Shown here in pieces: positions 1-6,759 of a stretch of DNA of 22,186 bases; positions within the stretch are counted from its first letter, which is position 1; every line of letters begins with the position of its first letter. The stretch covers positions 1 through 22,186 of IMG/VR virus record IMGVR_UViG_3300037054_000026. One strand, given 5' to 3'. Both the position numbers and the translations under genes were made by a program. The notes beneath the pieces were generated by a model that did no database searches, was not told where the DNA came from, and saw only the letters and a list, made by a program, of their open reading frames with translations. The DNA is from a virus.

Positions 1-309
1 GGCGACCTGATCACGCCGCTCACAGCACTGTTCTCCGGCTACATCGCCGGAACGGTCCTGACCGTTTCGCAGGCGAACCTAGGCCTGATCACCGAGGGGA
101 TGAGCCTCTACGGCCCGGGAGTTGCGGCCGGCACCGTCGTCGGCGCTCCGGGAAGCGGCGGCACCTTCGCCGTCTCGATCTCGCAGACGGTCGGATTGGC
201 AGGTTCGCCGGTCGCCATGAGCGCGGGAGATGTTTACCTCGTGGCGCAAGTGCTGGAGGCATGGCCGGATTGGACTAAGGTTGTCGCCACGCTTCAGAAC
301 GGAAGCTGA
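1..309 (+). CDS. C-terminal part of a phage head/connector-region protein with a promiscuous beta module (5' end cut)
   Basis: The reading frame is open from the first base and stops at TGA 307-309, so only the last 102 residues are present and the start lies upstream. Residues encoded by about 31-219 form one copy of a repeat module (FSGYIAGTVLTVS at its start, TFAVSISQTV near its end) that recurs in three other genes of this window. The last 30 or so residues (VYLVAQVLEAWPDW and a short tail) are outside the module and may be the true C-terminus of the host protein. Its place directly before the neck and sheath genes suggests a capsid-associated or head-tail connector protein, but I do not recognise the family from this fragment. 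An internal ATG at 100 lies inside the module and is unlikely to be a start. Confidence 0.75.
   Translation, partial: GDLITPLTALFSGYIAGTVLTVSQANLGLITEGMSLYGPGVAAGTVVGAPGSGGTFAVSISQTVGLAGSPVAMSAGDVYLVAQVLEAWPDWTKVVATLQNGS
31..219 (+). repeat. Promiscuous beta module, copy A (in the first partial gene)
   Basis: About 63 codons following the pattern F-(S/T)-G-x-I-x-G-T-x-L-T-V-S, then a G-x-G-V-A-A-G-T stretch and a Y/F-x-V-S-x-(S/A)-Q-T end. The 18 bases GCGGCCGGCACCGTCGTC at 124-141 are identical to 2156-2173 in the sheath gene, so this copy and sheath copy C2 are related at the DNA level as well as in protein pattern. Confidence 0.75.
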
Positions 310-384
310 ATCGTAGTTCTTGAGAAAATTCCGATTAGGTGTAAGCGTGCACCGACGTCGACTCTGTGAGAGAACCATCGCGCC

Positions 385-687
385 ATGCAGTTCAACGCTT
401 TCGGATCGAAGCCTCTCGGCTACCAGCAGATCACGTCGCTGTCGGCAGCCGAGAAACTTACCCCGCCGGCCGGCGCGTCGCTCGCGGTGATAAACCCGGA
501 GACGCAGGCGGTGCGCTGGCGCGACGACGGAACGGCGCCGACGGCGACCGTCGGGATGCTAATCGCGGTCGGCGACGAGTTCACCTACCAGGGCGACCTC
601 TCCGCCATCCAGATCATCGAGGTGACGGCGAGTGCGAAGCTCAACGTCAGCTACTACGCAGCCACCGGAGGCTTGCTGAAGCCGTGA
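385..687 (+). CDS. Small conserved phage structural-region protein (100 aa), function unknown
   Basis: A 100-residue protein starting at ATG 385 with a GAGAGA-like ribosome site upstream. It has a predicted mostly beta composition, with AVINPETQAVRWRDDGTAP in the first half and LNVSYYA near the end. I associate proteins of this size and pattern (a residue-rich AVRWRDDG core, then a DLSAIQ stretch) with the connector region of tailed phages, where they are usually annotated as hypothetical. The stop codon overlaps the next gene's GTG start (GTGA, 684-687), which argues for translational coupling with the neck protein. Function is not known; a small decoration or connector accessory protein is a guess from position. 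The longer out-of-frame reading at 366-687 is a shadow. Confidence 0.75.
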   Translation: MQFNAFGSKPLGYQQITSLSAAEKLTPPAGASLAVINPETQAVRWRDDGTAPTATVGMLIAVGDEFTYQGDLSAIQIIEVTASAKLNVSYYAATGGLLKP

Positions 688-1409
688 CCCTGTCGATCCT
701 CCCCACCGAAGACCAGGCGCTGACGGCGCTGACCACGTTCCTGACGGCGGTCATTCCCGACGGCTGTCCGGTCGTTCAGGGCCAGCCGAACCGCGTCCCG
801 GAGCCGAACGCGGCCAACTACGTCGTCATCACGCCGCGCAACCGCCCGCGCCTCTCGACCGACGGCGTGGCTTATGCGGACGCGGCGTTCACGGGCCACA
901 TCGCCGGGACGGCCATGACCGTGACCGCGGTCGCCTACGGCGAGCTTTCCGCCGGGCGCCCGGTGTTCGGGCCCAACGTCGCGGCGAACACCAAGATCGT
1001 CTCCGGCCTCGGCGGGGTCGGCGACTACGTGGTGTCGCCGTCTCAAACGGCCGCCGCCGGGCCGATGGCCGCGGGGGTCGTCGAGGTCTCGCAGCAGACA
1101 GAGTTCGTCGTGCAGATCGACGCCTACGGCCCGATCGGCGGCGACGTCGCGCAGACGATCACGACCATGCTCCGCTCGCTGTGGGGCGTCGACCAGTTCG
1201 CGGCGCAGGAGCCGAACTACGGCGTGGTCCCGCTTTTCGCCTCCGACCCGCAGCAGATGCCGTTCAGCGACGACCAGCAGCAGGTCGAGAACCGCTGGAT
1301 GCTCGAAGCTTACCTTCAGATCAACCCCGTCGTCACCGTGCCGCAGCAGTTCGCGGACGCGCTCGTCGTCGGGCTCGTCGACGTGGACGAACGATTCCCC
1401 GCATCATGA
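684..1409 (+). CDS. Phage neck / tail terminator-like protein (LIC_12616-like) with inserted beta module
   Basis: Start is GTG 684, overlapping the previous stop by 4 bases; the frame is open back to 366 but that extension is out-of-frame shadow of the preceding gene. The product is 241 residues. Conserved-looking parts are VVQGQPNRVPEP near residue 30, YVVITPRNRPRLST, QTEFVVQIDAYGP and a C-terminal NRWMLEAYLQINPVVTVPQ block, which I recognise as the LIC_12616 / gp12-like neck terminator family. Such proteins cap the tail tube and contact the head connector. Residues about 68-128 are a foreign repeat module placed between the RPRLST and QTEFVVQ blocks, which are normally close together, so the family fold is interrupted at a loop. 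Position just before the sheath gene fits this role. Family call is from remembered pattern, not a search. Confidence 0.72.
   Translation: MTLSILPTEDQALTALTTFLTAVIPDGCPVVQGQPNRVPEPNAANYVVITPRNRPRLSTDGVAYADAAFTGHIAGTAMTVTAVAYGELSAGRPVFGPNVAANTKIVSGLGGVGDYVVSPSQTAAAGPMAAGVVEVSQQTEFVVQIDAYGPIGGDVAQTITTMLRSLWGVDQFAAQEPNYGVVPLFASDPQQMPFSDDQQQVENRWMLEAYLQINPVVTVPQQFADALVVGLVDVDERFPAS
885..1067 (+). repeat. Promiscuous beta module, copy B (in the neck protein)
   Basis: About 61 codons starting AAFTGHIAGTAMTVTAVA and ending VVSPSQTAAAGPM. It keeps the FTG-x-I-x-GT-x-(M/L)-TV-x-AVA opening, the central V-A-A-N-T segment and the GGVGDYVVSPSQT end seen in the sheath copies (GGVGTYTVSVAQT). It interrupts the neck family between its RPRLST and QQTEFVVQ blocks. 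Confidence 0.75.
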
Positions 1410-1420
1410 GGAACTGACCA

Positions 1421-3571
1421 ATGACCATTCCCGCCTCCCAACTCGTCAGCGTAACTCCGCAAGTCCTCCCCGCGGGCGGCAACGCGCTCTCGATGACGGG
1501 CGTCGTCCTGACCGAGAACGCGCGGGTGACGATCGCCCGCCTCGGCTCCCTGACCCCGTTCCCGACGCTGCTCGCGGTGCAGAACTACTTCGGCGCCAAC
1601 TCGGACGAGGCGATCATCGCCGGGATTTATTTCAAGGGGTTCAACAACTCCAACGTCAAGCCGGCCTCCATCGGGTTCACGCAATATCCGGCCACGGCGG
1701 TGGCCGCTTATCTCCGCGGCGGCGCCTTCGGCCTCACGCTGGCGCAGATGCAGACGTTGAACGGGCCTCTCACCGTCGTGATGGACGGCTACAGCCACGT
1801 CATCAACACGATCAGTCTCGCGAGCTACAACAGCTTCTCGGCCGCGGCGGCGGCCATCCAGGCGGCGTTCAGCGACCCGACCGAGGCGAGCTTCACCGGG
1901 TCGATCGGCTCCGGATTCACGGCGTCGGGCAGCAGCACCAACTTGACGGTTTCCGCAGTCGCCACCGGGCGCATTTCGGTCGGCGACACAGTCACCGGCA
2001 TCGGGATTCCGGCGTCCACCACCATTCTGTCTCAGACCAGCAGCAGCGTCTCCGGGGCGAGCGTCACGGCTTCAATCGCCGGCGCGGTCATGAACGTGAC
2101 GGCCGTTGGATCTGGGGCTGTGGCGCCGGGACAACTGCTCACGGGGTCGGGCGTCGCGGCCGGCACCGTCGTCGTCAACCAACTTTCCGGAACGGCCGGC
2201 GGCGTCGGCACCTACACCGTCAGCGTTGCTCAGACGACGAGCTCCACCACGGTCACCTGCGGCACGCCAGGAGACGCCGGCGTTTACGTCACCAGCGCCG
2301 CCACCACGGCGAGCTCGGCGACCTGCGCCGGGCTTTCGACGGTCCTCGACGTCACGACCGACACCGACCACACGATCTCGGCCGGCCAGACCGTGGTCGG
2401 GGCGACCGTAGCGACCGGCACTTTGATCACGGCGCAGATCAGCGGCACGGTCGGCGGCACCGGCCTCTACCGCCTCAGCGGCGCGCAACAGACCATCGTT
2501 TCTGAGAGCATGACCGGAGTGGCGACCGCCCCGGCAGTGACCTACGATTCGCAGTCCGCCGCCTTCGTCGTCACGTCCGGCGACACCGGCGCGCAGTCGA
2601 CGGCGGCGTTCGCGACCGGAACGCTGGCGACGTCCCTCAAGCTGACCTCGGCGACGGGCGCGGTCCTGTCGCAGGGCGCCGACGCCACGACGCCGGCGGC
2701 CTTCATGGCGGCGGTGACCAACGGCTCGACGAACTGGGCCACGTTCATGACCGCCTTCGATCCGGACGGCGGCACCGGCAACGCGATCAAGCTTCAGTTC
2801 AGCGCATGGGTGAACACGACCCTGGAAGAATACGTCTACGCCTGTTGGGACCCCGACCTCGCGCCCGGCACCGTCGTGCCCGCGTCGTCGAGCCTCGGCT
2901 ACCTGCTCCAGCAGGGCGCCTACGACGGAACCGAACTCATCTCGTCGCCGGACTACAATCTCGCGGCGTTCTTCTGCGGCGCCACGGCGTCCATCGACTG
3001 GAACCAGCGCAACGGGCGCATCACCTACGCCTTCAAAGGCCAGGACGGCCTCGTGCCGAACGTCACCGACCCGACGACCGCCGCGAACCTCATCGCCAAC
3101 GGCTACAACTTCTACGGCGCCTACGCGACGGCCGCGCAGCAGTTCCTGGAATACCAGCCGGGCTCGATCTCGGGCGCGTGGCAATGGGCGAACACCTACG
3201 TCAACCAGATCTACTTCAACGCGCAGTTTCAGCTCGCGCTGATGCTGCTCCTGCAGCAGGTCCGGTCGGTGCCGTACAACGCGGAGGGCTACTCGACCAT
3301 CGCGCAGTCTATGCAGGACGTCATCGAGCAGGGCCTCAACTTCGGCGCATGGCGCAAGGGCGTTCCGCTGTCGTCGCTTCAGATCGCGGAGGTGAACAAC
3401 TCGGCCGGCGTCGATATCGCCGGCATCCTGTCGACGCAGGGATGGTATCTCCAGATCCTCCCGGCCACCGCGCAGGTCCGCCAGGCTCGCGGCTCGCCGC
3501 CGATGACCTTCTGGTACATGGACGGCGGCGACGTCCAGAAGATCAACCTCGCGAGCGTCGCGGTTCAATGA
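1421..3571 (+). CDS. Tail sheath protein, DUF3383 family, enlarged by three tandem beta modules
   Basis: Starts at ATG 1421 after an AGGA site; 716 residues. The N-terminus (MTIPASQLVSVTPQVLPAGG), the FPTLLAVQNYFGANSDE block and the C-terminal part (FMAAVTNGSTNWATFMTAFD, YVYACWDPD, GSPPMTFWYMDGGDVQKI) are characteristic of DUF3383 contractile tail sheaths, which polymerise around the tube and contract on infection. The family is normally near 500 residues. The excess is an insert at about residues 158-367 made of three copies of the module shared with the neck and baseplate genes, between the AAAIQAAFSDP segment and the VTYDSQSAAFVVTSGDTG segment, which are normally almost adjacent. If folded outward, each sheath subunit would carry about 200 residues of surface decoration. 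The following gene is the tube, as expected. Confidence 0.93.
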   Translation: MTIPASQLVSVTPQVLPAGGNALSMTGVVLTENARVTIARLGSLTPFPTLLAVQNYFGANSDEAIIAGIYFKGFNNSNVKPASIGFTQYPATAVAAYLRGGAFGLTLAQMQTLNGPLTVVMDGYSHVINTISLASYNSFSAAAAAIQAAFSDPTEASFTGSIGSGFTASGSSTNLTVSAVATGRISVGDTVTGIGIPASTTILSQTSSSVSGASVTASIAGAVMNVTAVGSGAVAPGQLLTGSGVAAGTVVVNQLSGTAGGVGTYTVSVAQTTSSTTVTCGTPGDAGVYVTSAATTASSATCAGLSTVLDVTTDTDHTISAGQTVVGATVATGTLITAQISGTVGGTGLYRLSGAQQTIVSESMTGVATAPAVTYDSQSAAFVVTSGDTGAQSTAAFATGTLATSLKLTSATGAVLSQGADATTPAAFMAAVTNGSTNWATFMTAFDPDGGTGNAIKLQFSAWVNTTLEEYVYACWDPDLAPGTVVPASSSLGYLLQQGAYDGTELISSPDYNLAAFFCGATASIDWNQRNGRITYAFKGQDGLVPNVTDPTTAANLIANGYNFYGAYATAAQQFLEYQPGSISGAWQWANTYVNQIYFNAQFQLALMLLLQQVRSVPYNAEGYSTIAQSMQDVIEQGLNFGAWRKGVPLSSLQIAEVNNSAGVDIAGILSTQGWYLQILPATAQVRQARGSPPMTFWYMDGGDVQKINLASVAVQ
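1892..2062 (+). repeat. Promiscuous beta module, copy C1 (sheath, first of three)
   Basis: Starts FTGSIGSGFTASGSS with an extra Gly/Ser-rich stretch, then NLTVSAVATGRISVGDTV and GIPASTTILSQ. It lacks the usual YTVS-x-x-QT ending and runs directly into copy C2, so it is probably truncated by unequal recombination. The 15 bases TTCACCGGGTCGATC at 1892-1906 are identical to 10765-10779 in the J-like baseplate gene. Confidence 0.7.
2069..2260 (+). repeat. Promiscuous beta module, copy C2 (sheath, second of three, most complete)
   Basis: Reads ASIAGAVMNVTAVGSG at the start, GSGVAAGTVVVNQLSGTAGG in the middle and GVGTYTVSVAQTTSSTTVT at the end. This is the best-preserved copy in the window and a good query for the module. 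It shares 18 identical bases with copy A (2156-2173 versus 124-141). Confidence 0.75.
2327..2521 (+). repeat. Promiscuous beta module, copy C3 (sheath, third of three, diverged)
   Basis: A diverged copy reading LSTVLDVTTDTDHTISAGQT, then VATGTLITAQISGTVGGTGL and a final YRLSGAQQTIVSESMTG. The opening is degraded, but the GTLITAQISGT-GG-TG-Y core and the Q(Q)T end keep the register of copy C2. Between C2 and C3 lies a short Thr/Ala/Cys linker. Confidence 0.65.
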
Positions 3572-3596
3572 TCGAAGGTAACGAAGGAAAAAAGCT

Positions 3597-4028
3597 ATGA
3601 CCGACCTCACTGCCGCCAACGCGATCGTCGCCCTCACGGCGCCGGGCGTCTTCAACACGCCGTTCACGCTTCAGGAATACGCGGCCGACGACATCTTTAG
3701 CTCGGCGCAGATCGAGGCCGGCGAAGGATCGATGGGCGTCGACGGCTACTACTCAGCCGGCTTCACCTTCAAGGAGGTCTCGCAGGAATACACGCTGCAG
3801 GGCAACTCTCCGTCCAACAAGTTCTTCGACGATCTCTACGAATACGAGAAGGCGAACCGCACCAAGGTGGCGCTCGGAGGCTCGACGACCATGCCGGGCC
3901 TCGGCATCAGATGGGTGACGACCCGCGGGTTCATGATCATGTACAACCCGATCGTGTCCGCCGGCAAAATCGTCAAGCCGCGGAAGTACGAGATCCGCTG
4001 GAACTCGTCGGCGCCGCAGCCGGCTTGA
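3597..4028 (+). CDS. Phage tail tube protein
   Basis: A 143-residue protein with ATG 3597 preceded by GAAGGA. Visible blocks are FTLQEYAADDIFSSAQIE, GVDGYYSAGFTFKEVSQEYT and SNKFFDDLYEYEKANRTK, followed by a beta-rich C-terminal half. Size, pattern (a VDG-x-x-SAGF segment followed by a region about pairs of strands and a FFDDLYEYEKAN helix) and position between the DUF3383 sheath and the tail assembly chaperone match the tail tube of this phage type, which forms the inner channel for DNA. The family is related in context to the DUF3277-type tube proteins; the exact family name is not certain. No repeat module is inserted here, consistent with a protein buried under the sheath. Confidence 0.78.
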   Translation: MTDLTAANAIVALTAPGVFNTPFTLQEYAADDIFSSAQIEAGEGSMGVDGYYSAGFTFKEVSQEYTLQGNSPSNKFFDDLYEYEKANRTKVALGGSTTMPGLGIRWVTTRGFMIMYNPIVSAGKIVKPRKYEIRWNSSAPQPA

Positions 4029-4064
4029 CCGCCCTCGCGCTGACCGCAGAACGCGAGGGACGGC

Positions 4065-4553
4065 ATGAGGAAAGTCAAAGAAGTCACCATCGCGGCCGAG
4101 GGCCGCGACAAGGGCAAGAAGTTCGTCCTCCGGGAGGGGGACGTGTTCACCGCAGAGTGGTGGTTCATCCGGGCGCTGCGCATCGCCGAGCGCGCCGGCG
4201 TCGACGTCCCGGGCGGCATCATGTCGGGGGCGAGCGGCGTCGCCGCCATCGGCATCATGACGGTCTTGAGCAGCGCCTCGGACCCCGAGGAGCTTCGCCC
4301 CCTGCTCTCCGAGATGCTGGCGGACGTCACGATCGTCACGGACGAGAAAACTCAACACACCCGCGGCCTCGTCACGGACGGCACGAACGACGACGTCGAG
4401 GAGATCAGCACACTTCTGACGCTCAGGCAGGAGTGGCTGACGATGCACCTAAATTTTTCCGTGGCCGACGCGATCTCGAAATTGATTCCGGTGAAACCGA
4501 CGTCGGCGGACTTGCGGAATACAAAAACCTCCCGGCATCCGTCGGAACGGTGA
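4065..4553 (+). CDS. Tail assembly chaperone, short zero-frame product (162 aa)
   Basis: This is the product when no frameshift occurs. The first 131 residues are shared with the long form: MRKVKEVTIAAEGRDKGKKF, then FTAEWWFIRALRIAERAG, a Gly/Ala stretch, an acidic helix (SDPEELRPLLSEMLADVT) and a C-terminal LRQEWLTMHLNF. The 31 residues after the slip site (starting SVADAISKLIPVK) are unique to this form and end in a basic, low-complexity tail. In the lambda system the short form is far more abundant than the fusion and both are needed at a set ratio, without being part of the virion; the same is inferred here. Confidence 0.78.
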   Translation: MRKVKEVTIAAEGRDKGKKFVLREGDVFTAEWWFIRALRIAERAGVDVPGGIMSGASGVAAIGIMTVLSSASDPEELRPLLSEMLADVTIVTDEKTQHTRGLVTDGTNDDVEEISTLLTLRQEWLTMHLNFSVADAISKLIPVKPTSADLRNTKTSRHPSER

Positions 4554-4690
4554 TCTCGAGCCGGATGGCGACGCTGGTCGAATGCCAGAGTGTGCTCGGC
4601 ATCGAAGACGTCTATGATATTATCGAGGTGCTGGCCGTGGACGCGCACAATCGGCGCGTTCTGGCAGAACGCAGCAAGCGGGAGAATTGA
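4065..4690 (+). CDS. Tail assembly chaperone, full-length product made by -1 ribosomal frameshift (208 aa)
   Basis: The zero frame opens at ATG 4065 (site GAGGGA at 4055-4060) and alone would give 162 residues ending at TGA 4551-4553. At 4451-4457 the heptamer A AAT TTT is in register for simultaneous -1 slippage; slippage there joins codon 131 to the -1 frame, which runs to TGA 4688-4690 and adds 77 residues (FRGRRDLEIDSGETDV onward, with GIEDVYDIIEVLAVDAHNRR near the end). A 7-bp stem begins 6 bases after the heptamer. Long-tailed phages commonly make their tape-measure chaperone as a short form and a frameshifted long form (the lambda G/GT arrangement), and this gene sits exactly between tube and tape measure. 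The extension contains an ATG at 4565, so separate initiation cannot be excluded, but the signal makes frameshifting the simpler reading. Confidence 0.82.
4451..4507 (+). other. -1 programmed ribosomal frameshift signal
   Basis: Slippery heptamer AAATTTT at 4451-4457 is read A AAT TTT in the chaperone frame, giving Asn and Phe tRNAs that can re-pair one base back. After a 6-base spacer (4458-4463), GCCGACG at 4464-4470 is the exact reverse complement of CGTCGGC at 4501-4507, forming a 7-bp GC-rich stem; inside the loop CGGT 4489-4492 can pair with ACCG 4496-4499. A Shine-Dalgarno-like AGGAG lies upstream at 4429-4433, a little further away than in the best-known bacterial stimulators. Direction and register lead exactly into the -1 extension frame. 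Confidence 0.8.
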
Positions 4691-4695
4691 AAGTG
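4680..4695 (+). promoter_or_regulatory. Ribosome binding site deciding the tape measure start (GTG 4693)
   Basis: GGGAG at 4680-4684 sits 8 bases before GTG 4693 but only 2 bases before the in-frame TTG 4687. The spacing favours GTG 4693. The start lies 2 bases after the chaperone stop at 4690, so the genes are probably translationally coupled. Confidence 0.6.
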
Positions 4696-6759
4696 CCGAC
4701 GATCGTCGATTCCCTCGTCGTCGAGCTTGAGCTGGACCCGTCCAAGTTCGAGTCCGGACGCCGGCAGGCCGACGACGCGTTCGACAAAACCAAACTCAAG
4801 GCGGCGAAGGTCGGCGAGGAGATCGAGGGGCAGACCAAGAAGCTCGCGGAGGGCTTCGGGGCGGTCAAGACGAATGTCCTCGGGCTGTTTGCGGCCTTCA
4901 CTGGCGTTGGCATTGCCGCGTTCACGTCGCAAATGCTGCACGCAGATGCCGCGACCGGCCGCGCGGCCAAGAACTTCGGTATGGCGACGAATGAGCTTGG
5001 CGCATGGCAGGGGGCGGTAAAAATTGCTGGCGGATCGGCGGAGGACGCAACCGCCGCTATCGGTGGCCTGACCCAAGCACTTGAAACTGCGAAGGTGACG
5101 GGCGACCCGTCCGGATTGCTGAAATGGGCGCAGTGGGCGCAAATCGACATCCGGGGAATGAACGGCGAACTCAAGACCGCGACCGAACTCTACCTCGAGC
5201 TTGCCGATAAAATGAAGGCCATGAGTGACGCCGGCAATTCGGCGGGGGCGTTCACATTGGCGAATGCACTCGGCGTTCCGGCCGGCATGATTCCGATGTT
5301 GATGCAGGGGCGGCAATACTCCGAAGCTTTGCTCGCTAACATGCGGGAAGTCGGCGCGGTAACGAAGGAGCAGTCTGCACAGGCAATCAAATACGAAAAT
5401 GCCTGGGTCCGGGCCTGGATCAGAATCCAGGCCGCTGTACGCGAGTTTTATCCGATACTGACGGACCTCGGGAACGCCCTCACGCTGGCATTCAGCCCGA
5501 AGGCCCTTGCGGTTTATGCGCAGGGACTCAAATCCATCGTGGCTGACTTCAAAGTGGCCCAAAGTTGGATTTCCTTTGATAAGGCATCCGTGACACGCGC
5601 GGCTATCGCTGATGCTGACATCCAGCGGGCCAAGTGGGCGGCCATGCAAAAGGATTTGGACGACTGGAAAGCAGGAGAAGGCGGCAAGAAATACACCGGC
5701 GCCGACCTCGACAAGTTCATGGGACAGGCCGGCGCAGACAAACCGCAAGACAAACCGCCGCTGCCGCGCACCTTGCAGGGATACGGGGCACCGACGGCAC
5801 CGGGAGAGGTCATCGACGAAAGCGAGACGTCCGGCCTACGCGGCACCGGGCGCAAGATGAACAAGGTCGAGGGCATGATCGTCCACCACACCGGCGGCGG
5901 AGGCGACACGGCTGGCGTCGTGAACACGCTGAATCAGCGCGGGCTCTCGGTCCAGTTCGTCGTCGATCGGGAAGGAAAGACCCATCAGATCCTTCCGGAA
6001 GGCACCGAAGCCTCGCACATGCGAACCGGGTGGGGTGCGAAGGGCGACGGCAAAAGCAACAGCAACATGCAGGGTGTCGAGGTTATCGCCCGCAACGACA
6101 AGGACGTCACCGACGCGCAGAAGGCGGCCGTCGCGGCGCTCGTCGCTCGACAGGCGACGAAGTACGGCTACGACCCGAAGACCTCGGTGTTCGGTCACGG
6201 AGAGGTCAACCCGGGCCACAAGGAAGCCGACGAAGGCATGTCGTCTGTCGACATCATAAGGTCGGGGAAATACGCCGGGTCTCCGCCGAAGGTCGACGAG
6301 AAGAAACAGGAGGCCTACGGCGCCTTGAAGGCGTTTGGCGAGAAGTTGATCGCGGAACAACAACGCACTGCCGCCGCGCCGGTTTCAACCCCGCCGCCGG
6401 CTTCGGCCAATTCTCCTGCCCTGCCTTCGGCTCCTGTTTCTACGACGGCGTCAGCTTCACCACCGCTTTCGCCCGCGCCCGCTCCGACCGAGGCCGACGA
6501 TAAGCAGCAAGCCTTCGCCGACATGCTGCGCGGGCTCGGGAAGAAGCGAATGGAGAACGTGCAGCCCGGCGCCGCGGTCGCCGCCGCAGCCTCTAACGTC
6601 GACAACAGCCGGTCGAGCACGTCCACCACCGAGGTCAACATCGGGACGGTCCAGGTCAACGCGCCGCAGGCCAAAGACGCGGCCGGGGTCGGCAAGGGGA
6701 TCGGAGGCGCGATCAAATCTAACCTCTACACGCCGCAAGCCGACGGAGGGCCGCACTGA
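4693..6759 (+). CDS. Tail tape measure protein with internal N-acetylmuramoyl-L-alanine amidase domain
   Basis: A 688-residue protein in the tape-measure position. Residues 1-310 are helical and begin with a LVVELELDPSKFESGRRQAD segment typical of tape measure N-termini, with a hydrophobic stretch near 58-75. Residues about 392-530 look like an Amidase_2/PGRP zinc amidase: IVHHTGGGGDTAG carries H398/H399, and FGHGEVNPGHKEADEG carries H502 and D513, matching the H...H...(C/D) zinc pattern. A Pro/Ala/Ser-rich linker (about 555-600) leads to a short C-terminal domain. Known role: sets tail length and is ejected into the cell envelope; the inferred role of the amidase is local cutting of peptidoglycan during DNA entry. 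GC falls between about 4890 and 5660 and rises again at the amidase, suggesting mosaic origin. At under 700 residues it implies a short tail. Confidence 0.85.
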   Translation: MPTIVDSLVVELELDPSKFESGRRQADDAFDKTKLKAAKVGEEIEGQTKKLAEGFGAVKTNVLGLFAAFTGVGIAAFTSQMLHADAATGRAAKNFGMATNELGAWQGAVKIAGGSAEDATAAIGGLTQALETAKVTGDPSGLLKWAQWAQIDIRGMNGELKTATELYLELADKMKAMSDAGNSAGAFTLANALGVPAGMIPMLMQGRQYSEALLANMREVGAVTKEQSAQAIKYENAWVRAWIRIQAAVREFYPILTDLGNALTLAFSPKALAVYAQGLKSIVADFKVAQSWISFDKASVTRAAIADADIQRAKWAAMQKDLDDWKAGEGGKKYTGADLDKFMGQAGADKPQDKPPLPRTLQGYGAPTAPGEVIDESETSGLRGTGRKMNKVEGMIVHHTGGGGDTAGVVNTLNQRGLSVQFVVDREGKTHQILPEGTEASHMRTGWGAKGDGKSNSNMQGVEVIARNDKDVTDAQKAAVAALVARQATKYGYDPKTSVFGHGEVNPGHKEADEGMSSVDIIRSGKYAGSPPKVDEKKQEAYGALKAFGEKLIAEQQRTAAAPVSTPPPASANSPALPSAPVSTTASASPPLSPAPAPTEADDKQQAFADMLRGLGKKRMENVQPGAAVAAAASNVDNSRSSTSTTEVNIGTVQVNAPQAKDAAGVGKGIGGAIKSNLYTPQADGGPH

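Noticed and set aside
320-347. Possible sigma70-type promoter (TTGAGA, 16-base gap, TAAGCG) between the first two genes
   Set aside because: The -10 match is poor, the gap is short, and the genes look like parts of one operon, so chance is more likely.
366-683. N-terminal extension of the neck protein frame back to 366
   Set aside because: This part is Arg/Gly-rich nonsense in the alternate frame of the 100-residue gene at 385-687; the GTG at 684 with the GTGA overlap is the better start.
2806-3600. 264-codon + strand frame inside the sheath gene
   Set aside because: It is an Arg-rich alternate reading of conserved DUF3383 sequence.
2072-3667. A 531-codon minus-strand open frame
   Set aside because: It lies opposite the sheath gene, is very rich in Arg and Gly, has no recognisable motif, and arises from the strong GC bias of the + strand gene.
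3911-4440. Long + strand frame ending at 4690 read as an independent gene
   Set aside because: Upstream of about 4451 it is an Arg/His-rich shadow of the tube and chaperone genes. Only the part after the slippery site is protein-like, and it is explained by -1 frameshifting.
4687-4692. TTG 4687 as tape measure start
   Set aside because: The GGGAG site would be only 2 bases away; GTG 4693 has the proper 8-base distance.
5634-6503. 289-codon + strand frame inside the tape measure gene
   Set aside because: It is an Arg/Gly-rich alternate reading of the amidase region; the zinc motifs are in the main frame.
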